A stretch of 64,000 bases of DNA, taken from assembly GCF_027111295.1 (NCBI RefSeq), contig NZ_CP114287.1, positions 4,340,001 through 4,404,000 on the forward strand, given 5' to 3'. The notes under the pieces are model-generated. The model saw nothing but the letters and a program-made list of their open reading frames with translations. It ran no database searches and was not told the DNA's origin. The translations under genes and the position numbers were made by a program. Shown one piece after another: positions 49,784 to 58,313 of the stretch (its first letter is position 1; each line of letters opens with the position of its first letter). The stretch is from Flavobacterium gelatinilyticum (GTDB taxonomy: Bacteria > Bacteroidota > Bacteroidia > Flavobacteriales > Flavobacteriaceae).

Positions 49784-50176
49784 ATGGATTCAAAAATACG
49801 TTACGAAATCGAGTTTCCGATCAATTCTTCGCCGCAGTTATTGTATCAATATATATCAACGCCGTCAGGTTTATCAGAATGGTTTGCTGACAACGTTAAC
49901 TCAAGAGGTGAATTTTTTACCTTTATCTGGAATGATTCACAGGAAAAAGCACGTCTGGCTTCTAAAAAATCAGGCGAAAAAGTGAAGTTCAAATGGGTTG
50001 ACGAAAGCAGTAAAGACACTGAATACTTTTTTGAACTGCATATTTTAGTTGATGAATTAACTAAAGATGTATCATTAATGGTAGTTGATTTTGCTGATAA
50101 AGAAGAAATAGGAGAGGCTAAACAATTGTGGGAGAATCAGATCTCAGATCTGAAACATCTTATTGGTTCTGTTTAG
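49784..50176 (+). CDS. START-like domain protein (AHSA1-like)
   Basis: 130 residues. The start YEIEFPINSSPQLLYQYIST, then GLSEWFADNVNSRGEFFTFI and KFKWVDESSKDTEYFFELHI, follow the helix-grip START/Bet v1/AHSA1 pattern; the version is the small START-like protein usual in Bacteroidota. It may bind a hydrophobic ligand; no catalytic residues are expected. It lies 55 bp before the aminotransferase gene on the same strand. Confidence 0.8.
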   Translation: MDSKIRYEIEFPINSSPQLLYQYISTPSGLSEWFADNVNSRGEFFTFIWNDSQEKARLASKKSGEKVKFKWVDESSKDTEYFFELHILVDELTKDVSLMVVDFADKEEIGEAKQLWENQISDLKHLIGSV

Positions 50177-50230
50177 TAAAAGTCTATTTTATACCTTATA
50201 TTTGCCCTGAACAAAATTCAGGGTTTTTTT

Positions 50231-51067
50231 ATGATCAATTTTAACGGAAACACAGTACAGGAAGAAAATATATTAACTCAAAATCGTGCTTTTCTTTATG
50301 GAGACGGCGTTTTTGAAACCGTAAAAATAATCAATAACAAAATTTTGTTCCTCGAAGATCATTATTTCAGGTTAATGGCTTCGATGCGTGTTGTGCGAAT
50401 GGAAATTCCAATGAACTTCACTATGGAATATTTTGAAGAACAGATTTTAAATTTCGTTCAGGCAAAAGGTATCACAGCATCGGCAAGAGCAAGAATTACC
50501 GTTTTTAGAAATGACGGCGGTTTGTATCTCCCAACAACAAATGAGATTTCATATTTAATTCATGCGGCCCCTCTTGAAAACACTTCTTATGTTTTAAATA
50601 CAGCAGAATACGAAGTAGATTTATACAAAGACTTTTATGTAACAAAACAATTGCTGTCGTCTATTAAAACGACCAATAAAATGATAAATGTTACCGGAAG
50701 TATTTTTGCGCATGAAAACGGTTTGGCAAACTGCCTGCTGGTAAATGATGCAAAAAATGTTATAGAAGCTTTACAAGGTAATTTGTTTATGGTTTCGGGT
50801 AAAAAACTGATTACCCCGCCAGTATCTGAAGGCTGTTTAAACGGAATTATGCGTAAACAGATTTTAGCTCTGGCTAAGAAAATTGAAGGCATAGAGGTAA
50901 CAGAGGAAATAATTTCGCCATTTGATCTTCAAAAAGCAGACGAATTATTCCTTACAAATGTTATCACGGGAATACAGCCGATAACTAAATACCGAAAAAA
51001 GGAGTTTACAAGTAATCTGGCTCATTTATTAGTGCAAAAGCTAAATGAATCCATTTCTGAAAATTAA
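50231..51067 (+). CDS. Class IV aminotransferase (4-amino-4-deoxychorismate lyase / BCAT-like)
   Basis: 278 residues, fold-type IV PLP enzyme. Evidence: YGDGVFETVKIINNKILFLE at the start, HYFRLMASMRVVRMEIPMNF, the Lys region LLSSIKTTNKMINVTGSIFA (about 140-160) that supplies the PLP Lys, the Glu-containing GLANCLLVNDAKNVIEALQG, and SEGCLNGIMRKQI. In this position and size it could be PabC (folate) or a D-amino-acid/branched-chain transaminase; the family alone does not decide. Its stop overlaps that of the convergent YqgE gene. Confidence 0.85.
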   Translation: MINFNGNTVQEENILTQNRAFLYGDGVFETVKIINNKILFLEDHYFRLMASMRVVRMEIPMNFTMEYFEEQILNFVQAKGITASARARITVFRNDGGLYLPTTNEISYLIHAAPLENTSYVLNTAEYEVDLYKDFYVTKQLLSSIKTTNKMINVTGSIFAHENGLANCLLVNDAKNVIEALQGNLFMVSGKKLITPPVSEGCLNGIMRKQILALAKKIEGIEVTEEIISPFDLQKADELFLTNVITGIQPITKYRKKEFTSNLAHLLVQKLNESISEN

Positions 51068-51624
51068 TTCAGATATGGATTCTCAGGTGCGTTTGACCAG
51101 ATAACGTAATCGCCTCCCAGTTCAATGATCTGTTCCTTCCAAAAATGGGTGGTCGATTTTCCGATAATTTTATTCTTGTAATTATTATCGGCAATGATCC
51201 AGGAGTTGCCCTGCATTTCGCTTTCAAGCTGATTTTCATCCCAACCGGTATAGCCTAAGAAAAAACGAATGTTATTCTTGGTTATCGCTCCGTTGTTAAT
51301 CAGGTCTTTGGTCGATTCAAAATCGCCTCCCCAATATATTCCGTTAGAAATCTCCACACTATTTGGGATTAACTCAGGAATGTTATGAATGAAGTACAGA
51401 TTGTCTTGTTCAACCGGGCCTCCGTTATATATCTTGAAATTGGCATCAATCTCCGGAATTAAATCATTAATAGTATATTTTAGAGGTTTATTAATGATAA
51501 ATCCTATTGATCCTTCTTTGTTATGGTCTGCTAATAAAATTACCGATCTGTTAAAAGATAAATCTCCAATTATTGAAGGCTCGGCAATAAGCAGGTGTCC
51601 TTTTTTTAATTTTTCTGAAATCAT
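51064..51624 (-). CDS. YqgE/AlgH family protein
   Basis: 186 residues from the ATG at 51624. The frame opens 28 codons earlier, but MISEKLKKGHLLIAEPSIIG is the family start and the upstream part overlaps the HU terminator. Family marks: FNRSVILLADHNKEGSIGFI, INKPLKYTINDLIPEIDANF, IYNGGPVEQDNLYFIH, RFFLGYTGWDENQLESEMQG. YqgE proteins are widespread and of unknown biochemical function. Its 3' end overlaps the convergent aminotransferase by 4 bp. Confidence 0.92.
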   Translation of the reverse strand: MISEKLKKGHLLIAEPSIIGDLSFNRSVILLADHNKEGSIGFIINKPLKYTINDLIPEIDANFKIYNGGPVEQDNLYFIHNIPELIPNSVEISNGIYWGGDFESTKDLINNGAITKNNIRFFLGYTGWDENQLESEMQGNSWIIADNNYKNKIIGKSTTHFWKEQIIELGGDYVIWSNAPENPYLN

Positions 51625-51694
51625 ACGGCTACAATTTTCTTTAAATTTAATCATAAAATTTTTAAAATCGCAAAAAAAATCGTTAAACCGCATA

Positions 51695-51722
51695 AAAAAA
51701 CCCTCCATAAGGAGGGTTTTAA
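51695..51722 (-). terminator. Terminator of the HU gene
   Basis: On the minus strand AAAACCCTCC-TTAT-GGAGGGTTTTTTT; perfect stem, 34 bp after the HU stop, and upstream of the chosen YqgE start. Confidence 0.85.
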
Positions 51723-51755
51723 TTATATTATCTTAGTTTAGCGAACTTTAACTAA

Positions 51756-52028
51756 TTAGTTCACTGCACCTTCTAATTCAGCTCCAGCTTTGAATTTTAC
51801 TACATTTTTTGCAGCAATTTTGATAGTTTTTCCTGTTTGAGGATTTCTACCATCTCTAGCAGCTCTCGCAGACACTGACCAAGATCCGAAACCTACTAAT
51901 GAAATTCTTCCGCCTTTTTTCAAAGTAGTTCCTACATTTCCTAAAAATGATTCTAAAGCTAATTTTGCCGCAGCTTTTGTAATTCCTGCATCAGCAGCGA
52001 TAGCATCGATTAATTCTGATTTGTTCAT
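51756..52028 (-). CDS. hup: HU family DNA-binding protein
   Basis: 90 residues, exactly HU size. MNKSELIDAIAADAGITKAA at the start, the conserved GFGSWSVSARAARDGRNPQT (GFG.F...R.AR.GRNP.TG motif) for the DNA-embracing arm, and KNVVKFKAGAELEGAVN at the end. An abundant nucleoid protein that bends DNA. It is transcribed alone from a good promoter (52073-52102) and closed by its own terminator. Confidence 0.95.
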   Translation of the reverse strand: MNKSELIDAIAADAGITKAAAKLALESFLGNVGTTLKKGGRISLVGFGSWSVSARAARDGRNPQTGKTIKIAAKNVVKFKAGAELEGAVN

Positions 52029-52072
52029 AATAATTAGTTATTAATTGTTGGTTAAAAAAAAATGTTAATACA

Positions 52073-52102
52073 CAAATTTAGTAGGAAATCCGTTGCGTGC
52101 AA
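52073..52102 (-). promoter_or_regulatory. Promoter of the HU gene
   Basis: TAAATTTG (52073-52080) with TTG at 52100-52102, spacing 19 bp, on the minus strand: a full TTG-N19-TAnnTTTG match. It predicts a leader of about 40 nt. Confidence 0.65.
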
Positions 52103-52208
52103 GTGTTTTCTTTAATTTTAGCAATAATTGTTGATAACTTGCTTTTTTTGTTCATAAAGCACGTTGTTTATCGACTAAAAACAGGTACAAACCCCTGTTT
52201 TACTGAGC

Positions 52209-53156
52209 TTAATGCATCTTTGCTTCATCAGAAAAAGTAATGCCGTTTAATAATTCCGACACCTGCATTCTCTTCTTTCCCGGTAATTGTAGGCTTAATA
52301 ACTCTATAAAGCCTCCTTTTATTGCAACTTTAATTTCTTTTTTACTGTTAATTAACTTTCCAATCTCATAAGAATGGCTGTCCGGCATCAGTTTAGCCTC
52401 GTAGATTTTGATATTTAAATTTTCATTTTTATCATTCAGGAAACACCATGCAGCAGGATAAGGACTCAAACCGCGTATTAAATTGTTGATTTCCTCTCCT
52501 GATTTTGTCCAGTCAATTTTGCAGTTTTCCTTGTTTAACTTGTATGCTGTCCTGATTTCGTCATTATCTTCCTGAATAGTTGTGGTCACATTTCCGTTTT
52601 CAATTACTTTTAAAGTATCAATTACAGTTGTGCTTCCTAAATTCATTAATCTATCGTGTAATTGTCCTGCATTTTCTGTAGGTTCAATTGAGATTTCCGA
52701 ATTTAAAATCATGGCTCCGGTATCAATTTTATCATCTATAAAAAATGTTGTAACACCAGTTTTGGTTTCACCATTAATAATCGCCCAGTTAATTGGCGCT
52801 GCGCCGCGATAATTTGGCAGTAAAGAAGCGTGAAGATTAAATGTTCCTAAACTTGGCATTTCCCAAACTACTTTTGGAAGCATTCTAAACGCAACCACAA
52901 TTTGCAGATTGGCATTTAAAGCTTTTAATTCAGCCAGAAAACTTTCGTCTTTTAAATTTACGGGCTGTAATAAAGTCAGGTTGTGCGCGAGTGCATATTC
53001 TTTTACAGCCGAGTATTTTATTTTTTGTCCGCGTCCTGCCGGTTTATCAGCAGCCGTAATAACGCCCACAACTTCGTAATTGTTTTTAAGAATGGTATCC
53101 AGAATTCCAACCGCAAACTCCGGAGTTCCCATAAATATAATTCGTAATTTTTCCAT
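52209..53156 (-). CDS. fmt: Methionyl-tRNA formyltransferase
   Basis: 315 residues, standard length. MEKLRIIFMGTPEFAVGILD at the start; the folate/formyl-transfer core FNLHASLLPNYRGAAPINWA with the conserved Asn, His and the SLLPxxRGxAP motif; TGVTTFFIDDKIDTGAMILN; and a C-terminal OB-like domain. It formylates initiator Met-tRNA. The start codon overlaps the stop of recQ by one base (TAATG), so the two are translationally coupled. Confidence 0.96.
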   Translation of the reverse strand: MEKLRIIFMGTPEFAVGILDTILKNNYEVVGVITAADKPAGRGQKIKYSAVKEYALAHNLTLLQPVNLKDESFLAELKALNANLQIVVAFRMLPKVVWEMPSLGTFNLHASLLPNYRGAAPINWAIINGETKTGVTTFFIDDKIDTGAMILNSEISIEPTENAGQLHDRLMNLGSTTVIDTLKVIENGNVTTTIQEDNDEIRTAYKLNKENCKIDWTKSGEEINNLIRGLSPYPAAWCFLNDKNENLNIKIYEAKLMPDSHSYEIGKLINSKKEIKVAIKGGFIELLSLQLPGKKRMQVSELLNGITFSDEAKMH

Positions 53157-55051
53157 TATGATTTTAAAGTGTATTTATTGTTCGCCTGAATAACGATATG
53201 ATTGTTTTCTAATAATTCCTGAATCACTGCCAGAACATCTTTTGTGTCGAGTTTTATCTGATTCTGAATTTCTCTTGATGTTAAAGCAGTTGCTTTTAGC
53301 AGATGAAGAATTTTATCTGCAATAGAATCAGCTTCGGTTATTTTTCCTTTTTGGGTAATACAATAGGAGCAGACCCCGCAGTTTGAATCGGCTTTTTCTC
53401 CAAAATAATCCAAAACCAAACGGTTTTTGCATGTTTTGTCTTCTTTTATATAATAAAGTACAGATGAAAGCTGGTCGCGTTTTAGTTTGTTTTGTTTTTC
53501 CAGATATTTCGAAACACGGTTTATCGTCAAATCATCTTCACGGACTTCATTAAATAATATAGTAGCATCGTTGTTTTTCGATTTGTATTCGATGATTTCT
53601 TTCTCTTTCAGTTTTTCCAAAACAGCCGTAATTTGTCCTTCGGTGTGATTTGATTTTTTTGCCAGTAACGGAAGGTTTAATGCTGTTTTCATTTCGTGAA
53701 TTCCGGGATAGGTTCGTAAAATCGCCAGAATAATTTCTTCTTCGTTCGGATTCAGACTCATATACCGAATCACTTCTTTAGATTCAATTAAAAACTGCAT
53801 CGTAACTTTTTCCGAAAATTCCTGAGACATCGTAATAATGCCCTGTTGATTCAAAAACTGCAGTGCATTGTAAGTTTTAAGAGTAGGGAAGTCGTATTTA
53901 TTGCAAAAGTGATTCATTTTAAAAGAATAGGATTCGTCTATTCCTTCGCCGTAAGCAATCTGGAAATAATTGCACAATTTAATGTACATCGTTTTCAGGA
54001 ATTTTTTATCCGGAAGAATATTCAGAAACTGCTGTTCAGTCTGATTGGCATCTGAGTTATTAAAAAGCAAAACCGAAAATGATTTTTCGCCGTTACGTCC
54101 CGCCCTTCCGGATTCCTGATAATAATTTTCTAAATTTTCGGGCAATTGGGTATGGATAACCGTTTTTACATTGTCTTTGTCGATTCCCATTCCAAACGCA
54201 TTTGTAGCGACAATTACCTGTGCCTGTTCCGACATCCACAATTGCATGTTTTTGTCTTTTTCCTGAGCCGAAAGTCCGCCGTGATAATACGTTGCCCTAA
54301 ATCCTAATGACTGTAGCTGTGTAGACATGTTCAGGCAAGATTTTCGGTTACGTACGTAAATAATAGAAGGCTGTGGATTTTTCTTTAAAATCTGTTCAAC
54401 ACGGTATAATTTGTCTTCGACTTCAAAGACCATGTATGCGATATTTTTTCTTTCAAAAGACTTTTGGAAAAGTTTGGTGTCTTTTAATCCTAATTCGGTT
54501 TTAATGTCTTCAACGACTCTTGGAGTTGCAGTTGCGGTTAAGGCCAAAAACGGAATTTTAGGAAAGTATTTTTTTAGTTCCGAAATTTTTAAGTAAGCAG
54601 GTCGGAAATCATGGCCCCATTGCGAAACACAATGCGCTTCGTCAATAGCGATTAAATTAATTGGGAGATTCTTTATTCGTTCCAAAATCCAGTCTGACTG
54701 AAGACGTTCCGGAGAAAGATAAAGAAATTTGTAATTCCCAAATTGGCAGTTGTCCAGAAGATCAATAATTTCTTCGGTGTGAATTCCTCCCGTAAGGGCA
54801 ATGGCTTTAATATCTCTCTTTTGCAGATTAGCCACCTGATCTTTCATCAAAGCGATTAAAGGCGAAATTACGAGGCATATTCCTTCCTGCATCATGGCCG
54901 GAACCTGAAAGCAAATCGATTTTCCGCCCCCCGTGGGCAGCAGAGCAAAAGTGTCCTGACCTTCTAAAACCGAATCAATTATTTCTTTTTGCAAAGGTCG
55001 GAAACCTTGGTGTTTCCAGTATTTTAAAAGAATGTCTTGTGCTTCCTGCAT
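53156..55051 (-). CDS. recQ: RecQ-family ATP-dependent DNA helicase
   Basis: 631 residues. Q-motif and Walker A (GFRPLQKEIIDSVLEGQDTF; LLPTGGGKSICFQVPAMM), DEAH box (IAIDEAHCVSQWGHDFRPAY), motif III LALTATATP, motifs V-VI (ATNAFGMGIDKDNVKTVIHT, YYQESGRAGRNGE). After the helicase core come about 200 residues of helical/winged-helix sequence before the zinc cluster (CKNRLVLDYFGEKADSNCGV, CSYC near 570), and the protein ends in a short winged-helix-like segment; no HRDC domain is apparent. First gene of a recQ-fmt operon. Confidence 0.93.
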   Translation of the reverse strand: MQEAQDILLKYWKHQGFRPLQKEIIDSVLEGQDTFALLPTGGGKSICFQVPAMMQEGICLVISPLIALMKDQVANLQKRDIKAIALTGGIHTEEIIDLLDNCQFGNYKFLYLSPERLQSDWILERIKNLPINLIAIDEAHCVSQWGHDFRPAYLKISELKKYFPKIPFLALTATATPRVVEDIKTELGLKDTKLFQKSFERKNIAYMVFEVEDKLYRVEQILKKNPQPSIIYVRNRKSCLNMSTQLQSLGFRATYYHGGLSAQEKDKNMQLWMSEQAQVIVATNAFGMGIDKDNVKTVIHTQLPENLENYYQESGRAGRNGEKSFSVLLFNNSDANQTEQQFLNILPDKKFLKTMYIKLCNYFQIAYGEGIDESYSFKMNHFCNKYDFPTLKTYNALQFLNQQGIITMSQEFSEKVTMQFLIESKEVIRYMSLNPNEEEIILAILRTYPGIHEMKTALNLPLLAKKSNHTEGQITAVLEKLKEKEIIEYKSKNNDATILFNEVREDDLTINRVSKYLEKQNKLKRDQLSSVLYYIKEDKTCKNRLVLDYFGEKADSNCGVCSYCITQKGKITEADSIADKILHLLKATALTSREIQNQIKLDTKDVLAVIQELLENNHIVIQANNKYTLKS

Positions 55052-55116
55052 GACCTGTGTTTTAAAGTTAAAAATGTAGAAATCAGTTTCTAGTTTTGCA
55101 ACTTTAAAACCGGCTG

Positions 55117-55650
55117 CTAAATTTTGTCTAAGATAAAAAGAATTCTGTTTTCTACTGTATCTTTCGGAACCTCAATTAAATCGTAACCGTATTTCTTATA
55201 AGTTTCGATAAGATGTTTCTGGATTTCTAATGCCTGTTCGAAATTTTCATAACGTTCTGTGTCACTTTTATAAATTTCTTCCCAAGGCGGCAGAATAAAT
55301 GTTTTAGAGTATTTATAGTTCTCGCAGGCATCTATAAAATATTCAGGATATTCATCGCCAATATAATCCATATAAGCGACAACATCGGGAATACCGCGGT
55401 CGATAAAAACTACATTATCGGGTTCCTGTACGGCACTTTTAAATTGCTGAATACGTCCTTCGAGGAGCATTTCGCTAAATAATAAGGGCTGTTCAAGGAA
55501 TAATTGTTCGATACCTCTTTTTTGAGCTTCGAGCGTAACTTCTCTGGAAATTTCGGGATAACAGCAATAGCCACGAGCGACTAATTCGTTTATAAGTGTA
55601 GATTTTCCTGTACCAGGACCGCCAAGCAGGACTATGATTTCTTTTTGCAC
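55117..55650 (-). CDS. P-loop NTPase, AAA_28-type
   Basis: 177 residues from a GTG at 55650. The frame reaches a TTG at 55671, but that codon lies inside a -7 promoter element (55669-55676), so translation cannot start there, and no ATG precedes the P-loop. Walker A GGPGTGKSTLINELVARGYC at the very N-terminus; EISREVTLEAQKRGIEQLFL; VVFIDRGIPDVVAYMDYIGD with the Asp-Arg typical of nucleoside/NMN kinase-like ATPases; LPPWEEIYKSDTERYENFEQ. Probably a small kinase-like or NTP-dependent protein in the cytosol; substrate unknown. Confidence 0.85.
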   Translation of the reverse strand: MQKEIIVLLGGPGTGKSTLINELVARGYCCYPEISREVTLEAQKRGIEQLFLEQPLLFSEMLLEGRIQQFKSAVQEPDNVVFIDRGIPDVVAYMDYIGDEYPEYFIDACENYKYSKTFILPPWEEIYKSDTERYENFEQALEIQKHLIETYKKYGYDLIEVPKDTVENRILFILDKI

Positions 55651-55668
55651 TATTCTAAAAATAAAGCG

Positions 55669-55676
55669 CAAATTTA
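55669..55676 (-). promoter_or_regulatory. -7 element deciding the GTG start of the P-loop gene
   Basis: TAAATTTG on the minus strand, 19 bp before the GTG. It places the transcription start near 55662, after the only upstream alternative start codon. Confidence 0.55.
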
Positions 55677-55823
55677 CCTAAACTTATTTATAATTAAAAA
55701 GAATATTTCTCAGAAACGAAAGATTTGATATTTTATAAATAAAGTTCTTGTTTTGAGACCCTGATTTGGAAGATATATTTCTCTAACATTATGTAATTCG
55801 CGTTTAGATCAGAAAATAAATAT

Positions 55824-55848
55824 CTTCAAGGTTATAAAAACCTTGAAG
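55824..55848. repeat. Intergenic hairpin CTTCAAGGTT/AACCTTGAAG
   Basis: Perfect 10-bp arms around a 5-nt loop in the 244-bp gap 55651-55894. No T-run follows on the minus strand, so it is more like a dispersed hairpin repeat than a terminator for the membrane-protein gene. Confidence 0.5.
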
Positions 55849-55894
55849 GAGACCAAATAATACTTTCAAGAAATATCTTTTGTCAATTTTATCT

Positions 55895-56149
55895 TTATCC
55901 CGGGAAATTATTGCTCAGCCAAAAGCTGAATACTGTCAGAATGATTAATGATGTTATAGAACCATAAAAAATACCTGATCCTAAATTTTGCGCAGATTCT
56001 TTATTTTCTGAAAATTTTCTAATTACAAACCCAATAGTTACAGAAGCAATTAGTATCAAAATTATCAATAAAAAATTGTCCAGTAGTTTAAGAGTATAAA
56101 TAATAAAAAGATGCAGTACTAAGGTTGACGTAAAAACGATTTGTTTCAT
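55895..56149 (-). CDS. Small membrane protein
   Basis: 84 residues with three hydrophobic segments (IVFTSTLVLHLFIIYTLKLL, FLLIILILIASVTIGFVI and SITSLIILTVFSFWLS). A charged loop RKFSENKESAQNL lies between the second and third. No family recognised. It is 13 bp after the hydrolase gene stop on the same strand, so it is the second gene of that transcript. Confidence 0.65.
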   Translation of the reverse strand: MKQIVFTSTLVLHLFIIYTLKLLDNFLLIILILIASVTIGFVIRKFSENKESAQNLGSGIFYGSITSLIILTVFSFWLSNNFPG

Positions 56150-56162
56150 CTTTATTTAAGCG

Positions 56163-57080
56163 TTACTCACAAAAAGAATATTTTTCAGAATCTTTCCCTT
56201 TTTTATTAGAAGGGATAATCAAATGCGATTGGAATTTTTTATCATTCAATACATTATTCACAAAATCCAAAACATATTGCTGTCCCTGGTGAAAAAGATA
56301 ACCGGAAAATTCATGTCCGCCTCCGCAAAAAGTAATCAGCTCAACGTCTTTATGTAAATCGTTCATCTGATTGTAAACTGCGTATGAACCAAAAAGAATC
56401 AGCCAGCCCGAAGCATTTGTAGGGCACGAACGGTGCGAACCTGCGCTGTACGGAACTGTGTCGTCATTGTTTCCGTGAGCCAATAACATCGGAATTGCTT
56501 TTTCTTTGGTAATCAAATTAATATCCTGAATTGCGCCTGAACCTCCTATAAACCCTTTGTATTTAAAACTTTCAGGCAGATTGCTTTTGTATAAATTCAT
56601 CAGTTTGTAATCCCAGAAAGAAGCATGAAAACCAATTTCGGCACCGGCACTGATTCCTGAAATAAAGAATTTTGAAGTATCGAGATTGTATTTGCTGGCA
56701 TTTTCGATTAAATAACCGGTTGCCTGCCACATATCGCTTACGCCAATTTGGATTGCTTTTATTTTTTCGGTTAACGTTCCTTTACAGCCAAAATCCTTCC
56801 CTTTCATATACAAACTGTACGAAATACTGGCAACGGCATAACCATTTTGAGCCATAAATAAACCAAAGTTTTTTTCGCTTGTACGCTCTCCGCCTGAGAA
56901 TCCGCCGCCAAATGCAAACAGAATCAACGGAATTTTTTCGTCCGTTTTTTTCTTTGGCAGATATAAATCTAAATCTAGTTTTAAAGTATCGTTTTGGAAA
57001 TATGTCAGGGTTTTAACTTCTTGAGCGTTGCTGCTGTAAAAAGTGAAAGATGTAAAAAGGAAGAAGAGGAATTTTTTCAT
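56163..57080 (-). CDS. Secreted alpha/beta hydrolase (esterase/feruloyl-esterase-like)
   Basis: 305 residues from the ATG at 57080 (13 codons of open frame upstream lie in a repeat and are dropped). Signal peptide MKKFLFFLFTSFTFYSSNAQ. Oxyanion-type FGGGFSGGE near residue 62, nucleophile elbow GISAGAEIG (Ser near 149), acid in HGNNDDTVPYSAG and His in GGGHEFSG. This is the layout of carboxylesterase/BD-FAE-like lipases; the exported location suggests action on an external ester. Substrate not determined. Confidence 0.82.
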   Translation of the reverse strand: MKKFLFFLFTSFTFYSSNAQEVKTLTYFQNDTLKLDLDLYLPKKKTDEKIPLILFAFGGGFSGGERTSEKNFGLFMAQNGYAVASISYSLYMKGKDFGCKGTLTEKIKAIQIGVSDMWQATGYLIENASKYNLDTSKFFISGISAGAEIGFHASFWDYKLMNLYKSNLPESFKYKGFIGGSGAIQDINLITKEKAIPMLLAHGNNDDTVPYSAGSHRSCPTNASGWLILFGSYAVYNQMNDLHKDVELITFCGGGHEFSGYLFHQGQQYVLDFVNNVLNDKKFQSHLIIPSNKKGKDSEKYSFCE

Positions 57081-57098
57081 TATAAAGTGTTTTATTCT

Positions 57099-57201
57099 CG
57101 TAAAGGCGCTAAAACGCAAAGTTTTTTCTCAAATATAAGAGGAAATTTTACAAAGAAATAATCTTCTATTGCTTTTTTCTCTGCACCTTTGCGCCTTTGT
57201 T
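57099..57201. repeat. Inverted array of CGCAAAG octamers
   Basis: Left arm 57099-57122 reads CGTAAAGG, CGCTAAAA, CGCAAAGT in an 8-nt period. Right arm 57178-57201 reads TCTCTGCA, CCTTTGCG, CCTTTGTT, the reverse complement of the same octamer. About 55 bp lie between. It fills the gap between the divergent hydrolase and DUF493 genes. Confidence 0.65.
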
Positions 57202-57254
57202 ATTTTGAACCTTTTTTCAATAGAAAAAATCTAAAAATTCTGAAATCAAAAACG

Positions 57255-57262
57255 TATATTTG
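57255..57262 (+). promoter_or_regulatory. -7 element of the DUF493-DUF4290-murA block
   Basis: TATATTTG matches TAnnTTTG, 19 bp before the DUF493 ATG at 57282. No clear -33. Confidence 0.55.
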
Positions 57263-57281
57263 CGTTTATTTTTAATTACGA

Positions 57282-57578
57282 ATGGAGAACGATAAAGAAA
57301 AAAATACCGCCGAATTTTACGAGAGATTAAAACTGGAGCTTGATAATGCAAACACCTGGCCTGCAGAATACTTGTATAAATTCATTGTACCATCTGTTGC
57401 AGATAATGTAGAGAGAGTAGAAAAAGCTTTTGACAGAATGGGCGCAGTTATTAAAACAACAAAATCTAAAACCGGTAAATTTACCAGTGTTTCTATAGAT
57501 GTTACTATGAACAGCTCTGATGATGTGATTAGTAAATACAAAGAAGTTTCGACTATTGAAGGTATAGTATCATTATAA
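57282..57578 (+). CDS. DUF493 family protein (YbeD-like)
   Basis: 98 residues, small cytosolic protein. The second half IVPSVADNVERVEKAFDRMG, then TKSKTGKFTSVSIDVTMNSS, matches the DUF493/YbeD ferredoxin-like fold (KFTSVSIDVTM). Function unknown in general. It is followed after 5 bp by DUF4290, and then by murA, an order that I recognise as common in Bacteroidota. Confidence 0.88.
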   Translation: MENDKEKNTAEFYERLKLELDNANTWPAEYLYKFIVPSVADNVERVEKAFDRMGAVIKTTKSKTGKFTSVSIDVTMNSSDDVISKYKEVSTIEGIVSL

Positions 57579-57583
57579 AAATT

Positions 57584-58306
57584 ATGATCGAAAAATATAA
57601 AAGAGAAGCCGCAAGCGACGTTGTTTATAATTTAGAATACAATTCTGAAAGACAACGATTAATAATTCCGGAATATGGTCGTCATTTGCAAAAACTGATC
57701 GATCAGGCTACTGCAATCGAAGATGATGAAAAGCGCAACAAAGCGGCGAAATACATCATTCAGGTTATGGGAAGCTTAAACCCGCATTTGCGTGATGTGC
57801 CGGATTTTCAGCATAAATTATGGGATCAGCTTTTTATTATGTCTGATTTTAAACTGAATGTTGAATCTCCTTATCCTATTCCGTCAAGAGACGTTCTGCA
57901 GTTAAAGCCGGAAACTTTACAGTATCCGCAGAACTTTCCAAAATACAGATTTTACGGAAACAACATTAAATACATGATTGATGTTGCCAATAAGTGGGAA
58001 GAAGGAGAAATGAAAAATGCATTGGTAATGGTAATTGCCAATCATATGAAAAAATCTTTCCTGAGCTGGAACAAAGACACTGTAAAAGACGACGTTATTT
58101 TTGAGCATTTATACGAATTGTCAGGCGGAAAAATCAACTTGCTGCACAGTACAGAAGAGCTTTTAAATACTACAGATTTAATGCGTACCAACAAAAGAGT
58201 GTCAAACAAAACCACTCCGGGCGGTCAGGCAAAACCCCAAAACAATAAAAATAATAACAAAGGCGGTCAGAAAAAAACATTTCAAAAAAATAATAATCAG
58301 AAATAA
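57584..58306 (+). CDS. DUF4290 family protein
   Basis: 240 residues. The start YNLEYNSERQRLIIPEYGRH, the central HLRDVPDFQHKLWDQLFIMS, and VMVIANHMKKSFLSWNKDTV identify the Bacteroidota-specific DUF4290 family. The last ~40 residues are a Lys/Asn/Gln-rich basic tail (PQNNKNNNKGGQKKT), likely disordered and perhaps nucleic-acid or membrane binding. No function known. Co-transcribed with DUF493 and probably murA, though an octamer-repeat array (58314-58389) fills the gap to murA. Confidence 0.88.
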   Translation: MIEKYKREAASDVVYNLEYNSERQRLIIPEYGRHLQKLIDQATAIEDDEKRNKAAKYIIQVMGSLNPHLRDVPDFQHKLWDQLFIMSDFKLNVESPYPIPSRDVLQLKPETLQYPQNFPKYRFYGNNIKYMIDVANKWEEGEMKNALVMVIANHMKKSFLSWNKDTVKDDVIFEHLYELSGGKINLLHSTEELLNTTDLMRTNKRVSNKTTPGGQAKPQNNKNNNKGGQKKTFQKNNNQK

Positions 58307-58313
58307 AATAAGG

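Noticed and set aside
49734..49985. 83-codon plus-strand frame overlapping the START-like gene
   Set aside because: It overlaps the START-like gene in another frame and has no domain resemblance.
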